Assembly: GCF_013344475.1 (NCBI RefSeq)
Contig: NZ_JABUOU010000003.1
Location: 186,001-250,000, forward strand
DNA: 64,000 nucleotides
Direction: 5' to 3'
Source: Martelella limonii
GTDB lineage: Bacteria > Pseudomonadota > Alphaproteobacteria > Rhizobiales > Rhizobiaceae
Part shown: positions 10,407 to 18,325 of the stretch, piece after piece
Numbering within the stretch: the first letter of the stretch is position 1
Layout of the letters: each line of letters begins with the position of its first letter
Position numbers and translations under genes: made by a program
The notes under the pieces: generated by a model
Told to the model about the DNA's origin: nothing
Database searches by the model: none
What the model saw: the letters and a program-made list of their open reading frames with translations, nothing else

Positions 10407-10769
10407 ATGGTACTGAAAATCCTGCTTGCTGAAGATGATGACGACATGCGCCGTTTCCTGGTGAAAGCCCTGGAAAAGGCTGGTTATCAGGTCGCAGCCT
10501 TCGACAATGGCGCAAGCGCCTATGACCGGCTGCGCGAGGAACCGTTTTCCCTGCTGCTGACCGACATCGTGATGCCGGAAATGGACGGCATCGAGCTTGC
10601 GCGTCGAGCGACAGAACTCGACCCCGATCTCAAGGTGATCTTCATCACCGGCTTTGCGGCTGTCGCGCTCAATGCCGATTCGCAGGCGCCTAAGGATGCC
10701 AAGGTCCTGTCCAAGCCCTTCCACCTGCGCGATCTCGTCGACGAGGTCGAAAAGGTGCTGGCGGCCTGA
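10407..10769 (+). CDS. cpdR: Single-domain response regulator CpdR
   Basis: A 120-residue receiver domain with no output domain. The acidic pocket is Glu9-Asp10-Asp11, the phosphoacceptor is Asp53 (LLTDIVMPEMDG), and the conserved Thr and Lys appear as FITGFAA and LSKPFHLRDL. The C-terminus LVDEVEKVLAA is characteristic of CpdR, which in Caulobacter and Sinorhizobium docks substrates on ClpXP to control CtrA turnover and cell-cycle timing when unphosphorylated. The ATG at 10407 is chosen because the receiver fold starts there (MVLKILLAEDD); its ribosome-binding site is weak. It is divergent from the FGase gene and followed by tRNA-Val. Confidence 0.88.
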   Translation: MVLKILLAEDDDDMRRFLVKALEKAGYQVAAFDNGASAYDRLREEPFSLLLTDIVMPEMDGIELARRATELDPDLKVIFITGFAAVALNADSQAPKDAKVLSKPFHLRDLVDEVEKVLAA

Positions 10770-10814
10770 TTTCCGGGCAAATCGGCAAGTCCGCAAAAAA
10801 CCTTCAGAAATGAG

Positions 10815-10843
10815 TTGACGCCGCCGCCAAATTTTGGAATACA
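10815..10843 (+). promoter_or_regulatory. Probable promoter of tRNA-Val
   Basis: TTGACG (10815-10820) and AATACA (10838-10843) are separated by 17 nt and end 14 bp before the mature tRNA 5' end. This is a good spacing for a stable-RNA promoter, though the -10 box is imperfect. Confidence 0.5.
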
Positions 10844-10856
10844 CCGCGCCACGGAT

Positions 10857-10931
<75 letters not shown>

Positions 10932-11104
10932 TCCGTTCCTTTTTCCTGTATGTTCAGCACTGATGATCCCCCTCGGGGGCGGACCTGTCGGGTCTTTCCT
11001 CCACCGTCATGCACCTGCCGGAAAGCGATTCCGATTTTCCCTGTGATAGTCTAGGTCTTGCCAAAGGGTTTTGCGGCGCTGTGCGCGCTGTCTGGGGAAT
11101 GGAC

Positions 11105-12022
11105 ATGGGATATAGCGTCTTGAGCTTTGATATCGGCGGCACCGCGATCCGGGCGGCGACCTCTGTCGACGGGGCCGAGCCGGGCGAGGTCAGCCGAACG
11201 GCAACACCTGCCCACGACCGAGAAGCCTTTCTGGCATGCCTTGCAGACATGGCGGCGCGCCTGCCGCAAAGGCCCGATGCGATCTCGATCTCGCTTGCCG
11301 GCGTTGTCGATCCGCAAACGGGCCGCATGATCGTCGCCAATATTCCTGCAATCCATGGCACCGACCTTGCCGCCGACCTCAAGGCGCGAACCGGCATGCC
11401 CGTGATCATCACCAATGATGCCGATTGCTTTGCAGTCGCCGAAGCCGTCTTCGGCGCGGGCCGGCAGCATGACATCGTGTTCGGGATCATTCTCGGCACA
11501 GGCGTCGGCGGCGGGCTGGTATCCGGCAGGAGGCTGATCAACGCCAAGGGCGGATTTGCCGGCGAATGGGGCCACGGGCCGATCGCTCCGGCAAGGGCGA
11601 ACGGACTGAGCCTGCCGCCCTTTGCCTGCGGCTGCGGTCTGTCGGGCTGCCTCGATACGGTTGCAAGCGCGCGCGGCCTTGAACGCCTCCACGCCCATTT
11701 CAGCGGGCAAACACGCGATTCGCGGCAAATCCTGGATGGCTGGCGCAAGGGCGAGGCCGCTGCGGCCCAGACGGTCGGCGCCTATCTCGACCTGATCGCC
11801 GGTCCGCTGGCCGTCTGCGTCAATCTGACGGGCGCCACCATCGTGCCCGCAGGCGGCGGCCTGTCAGCCGCCCACGACCTGCTCGACGCGATCGACAGGG
11901 CCGTCAGGCCTCTGACGCTCAGGAACTTCGACCGTCCGCTGGTGGTGCCGGCAATGAGCGGGCCAGAGCCGGGCCTTGCCGGCGCTTCCGCCATCGCCTG
12001 GCAGCAGCATCAATCCTCGTAG
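11105..12022 (+). CDS. ROK-family sugar kinase, N-acetylglucosamine kinase-like
   Basis: A 305-residue ROK-family sugar kinase. The N-terminal phosphate-binding loop SFDIGGTAIR, the second ATP motif ILGTGVGGGLV, GEWGHGPI and the zinc motif CGCGLSGCLDT (three cysteines, with Asp in place of the usual Glu) are all seen. The set LPPFACGCGLSGCLDTVAS suggests an N-acetylglucosamine or N-acetylmannosamine kinase rather than plain glucokinase, but specificity is unproven. The ATG at 11105 is preferred to that at 11099 because GGGGA is better spaced from it. Its 3' end overlaps the bcsB 3' end by 13 bp in convergent orientation. Confidence 0.83.
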   Translation: MGYSVLSFDIGGTAIRAATSVDGAEPGEVSRTATPAHDREAFLACLADMAARLPQRPDAISISLAGVVDPQTGRMIVANIPAIHGTDLAADLKARTGMPVIITNDADCFAVAEAVFGAGRQHDIVFGIILGTGVGGGLVSGRRLINAKGGFAGEWGHGPIAPARANGLSLPPFACGCGLSGCLDTVASARGLERLHAHFSGQTRDSRQILDGWRKGEAAAAQTVGAYLDLIAGPLAVCVNLTGATIVPAGGGLSAAHDLLDAIDRAVRPLTLRNFDRPLVVPAMSGPEPGLAGASAIAWQQHQSS

Positions 12023-14349
12023 CGTCCGAAATGGGTCAGCATGGCCTTGGTGGCGATCCCCAGAAGCACGGAGAACACGACCAGCGCCAGCGAGAACGAC
12101 ATCGTATTGGTTGAGAACCAGTTGGTCGCCACCAGGCGCAAGTTCGCAATCGAGAACGGCGTATCGAAAATGAAGTCGGTCGCTCCCATCGCGATATTGT
12201 CGATGACCCCGGTATTGCGGTTGTAGGTGGTGATCCTGCCCTGCACGGCATCCCAGTGCTGACGCTTCATCAGCGCCGTCATGCCGTTGGAAAGGTTCTC
12301 CGAAGATGGTGCTGAGATCAGCGTCCAGGCCCCGTCGCCATCCGGGCTCGGCTCCTGCGCGATGATCATCGAGACAGAGTTCGGCGGCAGGTATTCGGTG
12401 TCCGGCCGCGGCAGGAAGCGCAGGGTCTCGAACGACAGATCGTAATTTCGCTTGAGATACTTCTCGACCTCGAAGATCCAGTTGTACCAGCCGGCCGTGA
12501 CCTGCTCGTCCCACTGCTCGATCGTGGTCTCGGGCGCTTCGTTGTAATTGGCCTCGCCGCCGACCTGCTGCGTCCACACGCTTCGGCTCGTCTGCGAAAT
12601 CTTGGTTTCCCTCAAAGCCTCGGTCGGCACCTGACCGATGGAGCCGACGAAGATCGCATCGCCCTCCCCGATATCCTCGGTGGAATGCACGATATCGACG
12701 GGGATCTGCTGGCGCGCGGCATTGGATAGCTTGGCGACGAAATCCGAGGCGGTCGTCAGCGTGTCGGCGCTGAGATTGTCGATGTAGAGCGGAATGCGGT
12801 CGCTGTGGCGCGAATAGGGAAAGCCCGTGCCGCCGGTTGCCCACAGATCCGGCACCTGCGCCACCCGCCCGAAGTTCGGCATCTCGAACTCGCTCGTGTC
12901 GAACACGGCAAAACGCGCCGTATCATCGGATGTCGCGCCGGGCAGGCAGGCAGCATCTTCGCGGGTCAGGAGCGCTGCCTCGAGCACGATCTTGTTCACG
13001 CCCGGCTTCATGTGCCGCATGGTGAAGCGCACCGGCGTACGGCGCAGAACGGCGCCATTGACCGTGCTGATCGGCCATGTCGCGGCAAGCTGGTCGTTGA
13101 CGAAAACATGAAGACGGCTTCCCGGCAGCACCATCTGGCCATAGGCCGCATCGAGCAGAAGCCGCGCCTCGCCATAGGCATCGGCATAGAAATCGGCGGG
13201 AAGGCCGATGGTGAACTCGGCGCGGAAGCTGCGGCCGGAAAATTCCTGCGTCGGAATGCCGAGCTGCTCGAAGGTCAGGCGCTTGTGGCCTGTCAGAAGC
13301 TGCGTGTCCTGCTTGCGCCAGGAATGCGTGGAATAGGCTTCGTCCTTCGCGGCGGCACTGCGCGCGGCCGGCGTGGTGATGCCATCGATCAGCGGACCGA
13401 TCCGCTGCCACGAGGGGGCAACGAGAACCAGCACGCTCTGGCCGAGCGCATTGGTGCCCACGAAACGGGCGGACTGCGACGTACCGATATCCGGCAGGGC
13501 GTCGCCGAGAAGCGGGCGCAGCTCGTCCGGCGTGCCGACATAAACCGGCAGGACGCCGGAGCCGAATTTCACCGGCTCGGACTTTGAATAGGTGAAATAG
13601 GTGTTCGGCATGTCGGAAAGAAGCGCCAGCCCCTGGGCAAGTTCCAGCAGGGGATCGGCGGCAATCTGATCCGAAAGCGCCGGCGCGACGATGTGGAACT
13701 GCGTGCGCCCCTGTGCATCGACACCGATCGCCCGGATATCGGCGATCGTCGACAGTTCAGAGGTTGCCGGATCATCGAACATCAGGAAAGTGCGGGCCGG
13801 GTCGATATCGGTCCAAAGGTCATAGGTCGAATCGAGATCGCAGTCAGTGCGGTGACGCTGCTTGATCCTGATCGAGAACTGGTTGTAGCCGGCCTTCAGA
13901 ACGCCCTCCGGCACATCGAAGCGCAGATCCGACTTGCGCTCCGAGGAATCGAGGAGCGGCGTTGCGATCTCGACATTGTTGAAGGCGATCTTGAGCTCGG
14001 AATATTCCGGGGCGACGAAGATCGAATTCTGATAGCCGATGTTGAAATGCGTCACCGACTTCGCCTGCGCCTCGGTCAGATAGACCGACCAGGCCCGCTC
14101 GACATTCTCGCCCTCAAGCCGCATCTGGTCGGCCGGGACGATGTAGCGGAAGAACGGAAGGGTCTCGACGGCAGGCGTGACGGGTTCGACATTGCCGGGA
14201 TTTTGCGGCGCCGACGGCGCGCGCGGCAGCGGGCCGGAACCATCCGCCCCCATGCTGAAGGGTGCGACCGAAGAGGGAGCGCCCGTCTGGGCTGAGGCAA
14301 GCGGCATTCCGGCCAGCAGGAAGGCCATGAGAAGCAGTGAAGTCTTCAT
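12010..14349 (-). CDS. bcsB: Cellulose synthase regulatory (periplasmic) subunit BcsB
   Basis: A 779-residue BcsB protein, the membrane-anchored periplasmic partner that with BcsA forms the cellulose translocation channel. A signal peptide (KTSLLLMAFLLAGMPLASA) is followed by alternating carbohydrate-binding and flavodoxin-like domains. A C-terminal membrane helix (SFSLALVVFSVLLGIATKAM) would pack against BcsA. The start ATG at 14349 shares one base with the bcsA stop (TGATG), so the two are translationally coupled. Length matches alphaproteobacterial BcsB. No bcsZ or bcsC follows; the next gene is the convergent ROK kinase. Confidence 0.93.
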   Translation of the reverse strand: MKTSLLLMAFLLAGMPLASAQTGAPSSVAPFSMGADGSGPLPRAPSAPQNPGNVEPVTPAVETLPFFRYIVPADQMRLEGENVERAWSVYLTEAQAKSVTHFNIGYQNSIFVAPEYSELKIAFNNVEIATPLLDSSERKSDLRFDVPEGVLKAGYNQFSIRIKQRHRTDCDLDSTYDLWTDIDPARTFLMFDDPATSELSTIADIRAIGVDAQGRTQFHIVAPALSDQIAADPLLELAQGLALLSDMPNTYFTYSKSEPVKFGSGVLPVYVGTPDELRPLLGDALPDIGTSQSARFVGTNALGQSVLVLVAPSWQRIGPLIDGITTPAARSAAAKDEAYSTHSWRKQDTQLLTGHKRLTFEQLGIPTQEFSGRSFRAEFTIGLPADFYADAYGEARLLLDAAYGQMVLPGSRLHVFVNDQLAATWPISTVNGAVLRRTPVRFTMRHMKPGVNKIVLEAALLTREDAACLPGATSDDTARFAVFDTSEFEMPNFGRVAQVPDLWATGGTGFPYSRHSDRIPLYIDNLSADTLTTASDFVAKLSNAARQQIPVDIVHSTEDIGEGDAIFVGSIGQVPTEALRETKISQTSRSVWTQQVGGEANYNEAPETTIEQWDEQVTAGWYNWIFEVEKYLKRNYDLSFETLRFLPRPDTEYLPPNSVSMIIAQEPSPDGDGAWTLISAPSSENLSNGMTALMKRQHWDAVQGRITTYNRNTGVIDNIAMGATDFIFDTPFSIANLRLVATNWFSTNTMSFSLALVVFSVLLGIATKAMLTHFGRYED

Positions 14350-16538
14350 CAGCCCTTGCCCCTCGCCCGTGCCGACGCGCCGCCGGTATTGGGCTGATAT
14401 TTGCCGATGAAATAGCTCATGCCGCGGCCCATCTGGCGCACTGCGGTCTTGATGAACCAGAAGGTGCCGCCCAGTGTGCCGGGATCGTTCTTGCGCGATT
14501 GCAGAAGCTGCTGCCAGCGTTCGGAATTGGCGAACATCAGGTCGGAAATCACCGAATAGTGCAGGCTTGAAACCGGTGCATAGCGGCAGCCGACCATGGC
14601 GAGTTCGCCGAGCGAGCGGGCATGGCGGATCATCACCGGCACCTCGCCGGCATCCCCGCCCTTGTGCGGCTCCACGCGCAGCAGCGCTTGGGTGCCAGGC
14701 CTCAGGCGGTCGAGATCGCGGACCTGCACCTGCAGGCCGGCGCCATCGGTGGACACATCCTCGATCGTTCCGCGATAAACGCTGTCGCCGATCACCAGTT
14801 CGCAGCGGCGCGACATCTTGATGCGCCGCGCCTTCTGGCGTTCGCCCGCTTCCGAAACCACGCCAAGCGCCGCAGCCGTCAGGAACAGGTTGAGGAAGTT
14901 CCAGCCGCCCACCACCCAGGTCACGCCAGCCAGATAGGGCTCGGCATAAAGGCGGTAGACCATCATCACGCAGGCGGCCACATAGATGAAGAAGATGATG
15001 AAGAACGGACGGCTGATTTCCGAAAGCCGGCTGTGCTCGATCGACTCGTCCTTCGCCGTCACCTTGAAGGACGGCTTCTTGGGGTTGAGGATCGCGGACA
15101 CCACGGCGGGCATCAGATGCACGGTCTGGATATATTCGTAGAGCTCGGAGATCCAGGGCCAGCGGAACTGGCCGAACAGATAGTTCTGCGTCAGCATGTT
15201 CACGATCAGATAGGAAAGCGTGTAGGCCAGGAACTCGCCACCCGAGGCATCGAAGATCTGCAGGCCGAAGAACAGGTAGCAGAGCGGCGCGATCATGAAC
15301 GAGGCGCGGGCGAAGGGAAACAGCCAGAACAGGTTCGAGGACATGTAGCAGAGGCGCTGCGGCAGGGAGAGGCCGCGCAGCAGCAGCGGAAACTTGAATC
15401 GCAGGATCTGCATCATCCCCTGCGCCCAGCGGCTGCGCTGTCCGATGAAGCTCGAGAAGGTCGCGGGCTGAAGACCGGCGATCAGCGGCCGGTCGACATA
15501 GACGCTGTTCCAGCCATTGGAGTGCAGCTCGACGGCGGTTTCGCAGTCCTCGGTAATCGATACGCCCGAAAAGCCGTTCACCGAGTTCAGCGCCTCGCGG
15601 CGCAGCACTGCGGCAGAGCCGCAGAAGAAAGACGCGTTCCACTTGTCGAGACCGCGCTGGATGATGCCGTAGAACATCTCGTTTTCGCTCGGCATCAGCT
15701 CATAGGTCCGAAGGTTTCGCTCCAGCGGATCGGGATTGATGAAGAAGTGCGGCGTCTGGACCAGAAACAGCTTCGGGTCCTCCATGAAGTAGCCGACCGT
15801 CTCGGTCAGAAAATCATTGGCAGGCGCATGGTCGGCATCGAACACCACGATCAGATCGCCGGTGGTATACTGCAGCGCGTGGTTCATGTTGCCGGCCTTG
15901 GCATGCTCGTTGCGCGCGCGGGTGATGTAGCCGCAGCCGAGCTCGGCAGCCAGCTGCCTCAGTTCGCGGTGACGGGTCTGCGCCAGGCTTGCCTCGACAA
16001 GGTTCTTGGAGTTGCGCTTCTGCTCCGTGCCGCCGTCATCGAGCAGATAGACCTTCAGCTTATCCGGCGGGTAATCCATCGCCTTGGCCGCAGCCAGCGT
16101 ATTCGAAAGGAGCGTGGCATCCTCGTTATAGGAGGGAACATAGACGTCCACATAGGGCAGGTCGCCCTCAAGCTTGCCCCAGCGCGGACGCACGGGCAGC
16201 GGAAGTGCAACCACGAAAAGGCTGAGCGCCAGCATGCCGACCGAGAACATTTCGGCGAAATACAGCAACAGGCCTGGAATGAAATATTGCAGCTCCGTGA
16301 TCGGCGGCAGCGTGCTTGTGGTCCGCCAGAACACGTAGCGCAAGACAACCGACGTGCCGAATGCAAGCGCGATCAGCCGCCAGTTGCCTTCCGCATGCAT
16401 CTGCTTGAGAACCAGCATCACGGCGACGGCGACGACACTCACGACGATCTGCGTGCGAAGATCGATGGGGAGGGAGACGAGGCCGAGCAGGAAGATCGCT
16501 GATATGATCCAGGCAATGGCGATTGCGATCTTGCGCAT
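14349..16538 (-). CDS. bcsA: Cellulose synthase catalytic subunit BcsA (UDP-forming) with PilZ domain
   Basis: A 729-residue inner-membrane GT2 enzyme that polymerises UDP-glucose into beta-1,4-glucan and exports it. Four hydrophobic helices precede the catalytic domain. The D,D,D,QxxRW signature is complete: Asp167-Asp168 (LLDDGG), Asp234-Ala-Asp236 (FDADHAP), Thr329-Glu-Asp331 (SITEDCE) and QRSRW at 367-371. Further helices follow (for example FFIIFFIYVAACVMMVY). A cytoplasmic PilZ domain reads RRCELVIG, then EDVSTDGAGL, the usual c-di-GMP binding signature, so synthesis should depend on c-di-GMP. It lies 187 bp after bcsN and overlaps bcsB by one base. Confidence 0.96.
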   Translation of the reverse strand: MRKIAIAIAWIISAIFLLGLVSLPIDLRTQIVVSVVAVAVMLVLKQMHAEGNWRLIALAFGTSVVLRYVFWRTTSTLPPITELQYFIPGLLLYFAEMFSVGMLALSLFVVALPLPVRPRWGKLEGDLPYVDVYVPSYNEDATLLSNTLAAAKAMDYPPDKLKVYLLDDGGTEQKRNSKNLVEASLAQTRHRELRQLAAELGCGYITRARNEHAKAGNMNHALQYTTGDLIVVFDADHAPANDFLTETVGYFMEDPKLFLVQTPHFFINPDPLERNLRTYELMPSENEMFYGIIQRGLDKWNASFFCGSAAVLRREALNSVNGFSGVSITEDCETAVELHSNGWNSVYVDRPLIAGLQPATFSSFIGQRSRWAQGMMQILRFKFPLLLRGLSLPQRLCYMSSNLFWLFPFARASFMIAPLCYLFFGLQIFDASGGEFLAYTLSYLIVNMLTQNYLFGQFRWPWISELYEYIQTVHLMPAVVSAILNPKKPSFKVTAKDESIEHSRLSEISRPFFIIFFIYVAACVMMVYRLYAEPYLAGVTWVVGGWNFLNLFLTAAALGVVSEAGERQKARRIKMSRRCELVIGDSVYRGTIEDVSTDGAGLQVQVRDLDRLRPGTQALLRVEPHKGGDAGEVPVMIRHARSLGELAMVGCRYAPVSSLHYSVISDLMFANSERWQQLLQSRKNDPGTLGGTFWFIKTAVRQMGRGMSYFIGKYQPNTGGASARARGKG

Positions 16539-16725
16539 TATGCAGGTCCTTCCGACAGGCTATTGCGCCCTTATACGCAAGAAAACTAAAAATTGTCTTG
16601 CAGAAGCGACATATTTTCTTGCGACCCTAGCATAAAGCCGATCGGCAGCGCACGATCAAAGCGGAGAAGCCGGACCGGGCCTGACAGGCTCATGTCATTC
16701 CGAGCGTTTTCGAGCCCGGAAAGGA
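16539..16725 (-). promoter_or_regulatory. Interval between bcsN and bcsA
   Basis: This AT-richer 187-bp gap (ACTAAAAATTGTC, ATATTTTCTTGCG) separates two genes of the same direction. It is long enough for a separate bcsA promoter, though no clear hexamer pair or terminator was recognised. Confidence 0.35.
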
Positions 16726-17937
16726 CTATTCGCAGCTGACTGTCGTCGAACCGGGCAGCAGGCGGCAGGGCGGCGCCGGTATGCTTCGGCTGCCAACCAC
16801 AGGCGCTGAGACCGCAGGCACTGCGCCAACGACCGACGATCCTGCCGAGGTGTTGCGCGCCGGCACCGGAATGCCGCCTCCCGTCGCCTGGGGCACTGGC
16901 GCGCCAAGCGTGGGCACGCTCGTGGCAGCAGGCACGACCGAGGACGTGCTCTGGCGGCCAGGCGTGGGGATGGAGGACTGCGGAGCGCCCATCGCGGGAA
17001 GACCCGTCGTATTCATGGCCGGCGAATAGGCCGTCGGCGCACCCGGCATGTTGCCATATCCCGCAGAAGGCAGGCTGCCCGGCGGCAGGCGGACGATATC
17101 GACATTGATGTCATCGCCAGAGGAAACGGTGCTGCGCACGGTCCGCGTGGCAGGCGCAGACGCTGCCGATGAAGAGCTCAGCACGCGCGCGGTGTTGGCC
17201 ATCTGGTCGGGACGTTCGTCATAGGCGCGGCGGGGATAGGTGGGCGCGCCGGTTTCGCCGAGAAGCGGCGGCGGACCTGCCTGTTCGCCGTAGGGATTCC
17301 AGCCATAGGCATCGACCGTTGCTGCAACGGTGAAGCCGTACATGATGCCGAGCAGATCATCCTCGCTGGCGCCGGCCTCGCAGAAGCGGAGCCGGATCTG
17401 GATCGTTCCTGCCTGGCCGGCGGCAGCCAGACTGTCGCGACCCGGCCGGATCTGCTGCCAGCCATAAAGGCAAAGGTCGCTGCCGCTGCCGCGTCCGAAG
17501 GCATAGCCGAACGGACCGTAATTGTTCTGAACGTAATAGGGCGAGCGCACCATCCGGATGCCGGGCAGTTCCTCACGCATTTCCTGATCGATCCGACGGT
17601 CGGTGATCGACTGATAGGAGAGGTTGTTGCCGTTCATGCGCGAATAGTTGCGGGTGCCGAAGAAGACGGCGCGAATGGCGTTCTGTCCCGGCGTGCGGGC
17701 ATCGGTGCGCAGCATGATCTGCTGTTCGGTGGCGTTCGCAAACTGCTTTTCCAGCACCGAGATGATCGCCGGTCCGCCGGGCGGTGTCATGATGACCGCT
17801 TCTTCCGGCATCAGATTGCGCACGGAGGAGCCGTAAGGCGTCAGGTTGCCGGCACAGCTTGCCAGGAAGCCCAATGCGAAAAGGCCCAAAGCCGCGCGGC
17901 ACCGGGACCTGATCTGATGGGCGACGGCAATTTTCAT
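16726..17937 (-). CDS. bcsN: Cellulose biosynthesis protein BcsN (lipoprotein)
   Basis: A 403-residue protein resembling BcsN, found in rhizobial type III cellulose operons. The start ATG at 17937 gives a short basic N-terminus (MKIAVAHQIRSRCRAA) and a lipobox FLASC with Cys28, so it is probably a lipoprotein. The N-terminal half (TPYGSSVRNLMPEEAVIMTP onward) looks folded; the C-terminal third is low-complexity, rich in Ala, Pro, Ser and Gly, and ends PPCRLLPGSTTVSCE. An in-frame GTG at 17967 would add ten residues but spoil the signal peptide. Its biochemical role is not established; genetics ties BcsN to cellulose production. First gene of bcsN-bcsA-bcsB. Confidence 0.8.
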   Translation of the reverse strand: MKIAVAHQIRSRCRAALGLFALGFLASCAGNLTPYGSSVRNLMPEEAVIMTPPGGPAIISVLEKQFANATEQQIMLRTDARTPGQNAIRAVFFGTRNYSRMNGNNLSYQSITDRRIDQEMREELPGIRMVRSPYYVQNNYGPFGYAFGRGSGSDLCLYGWQQIRPGRDSLAAAGQAGTIQIRLRFCEAGASEDDLLGIMYGFTVAATVDAYGWNPYGEQAGPPPLLGETGAPTYPRRAYDERPDQMANTARVLSSSSAASAPATRTVRSTVSSGDDINVDIVRLPPGSLPSAGYGNMPGAPTAYSPAMNTTGLPAMGAPQSSIPTPGRQSTSSVVPAATSVPTLGAPVPQATGGGIPVPARNTSAGSSVVGAVPAVSAPVVGSRSIPAPPCRLLPGSTTVSCE

Positions 17938-18325
17938 CTTGTGGCACACCTTGGTTTGACGCGGCACGGATCGGGCTTTTCCATCCGGCCGAGTGAATGC
18001 GCCTCATATTTTTCAGACTTTGGTAAACAAAGACCTAACGGGCACCTTCAACGGCGGCGTGAAGGTGGTGAAAAAATTAACAAATACCCTGAAAGTTTGT
18101 CGGCTGACGCCCGGTTTTTAATATTTCTTAACGACAATTCGTGTTTGTAGTGTTTGAGACCATGTTCAAAAGAACCCGTACACAGGGAAGCGTGATGCGA
18201 GCGCGTGAGGCGACCGATACATTTTATCGAACGGATGTTCGTGTCGGGCTCCATGCACGCAGCGCATGCCTGGAACAGAATGCGATGGCCATGCCGTCGA
18301 GACGCTCTGCCGGAGTAAGGATGCC
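17938..18325. promoter_or_regulatory. Divergent promoter region of the cellulose genes
   Basis: These 388 bp between bcsN (leftward) and the TPR gene (rightward) are AT-rich in the middle (18060-18135). CTTTG-GTAAA-CAAAG (18018-18032) is a small perfect hairpin. TTAAC words near 18078 and 18128 resemble CtrA half sites, but the only pair, TTAA and TTAAC at 18118-18132, is spaced by six rather than seven bases. No gene is evident. Confidence 0.45.

Noticed and set aside
14350..15642. An open frame continues upstream of the bcsB start, deep into bcsA
   Set aside because: It lies inside bcsA in another frame and has no cellulose-synthase-like content; a good signal peptide starts at 14349 in the bcsB frame.
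18071..18132. CtrA-like TTAA-N-TTAAC site in the bcsN/TPR interval
   Set aside because: Spacing between TTAA and TTAAC is six bases, not the required seven, and the surroundings are simply AT-rich.
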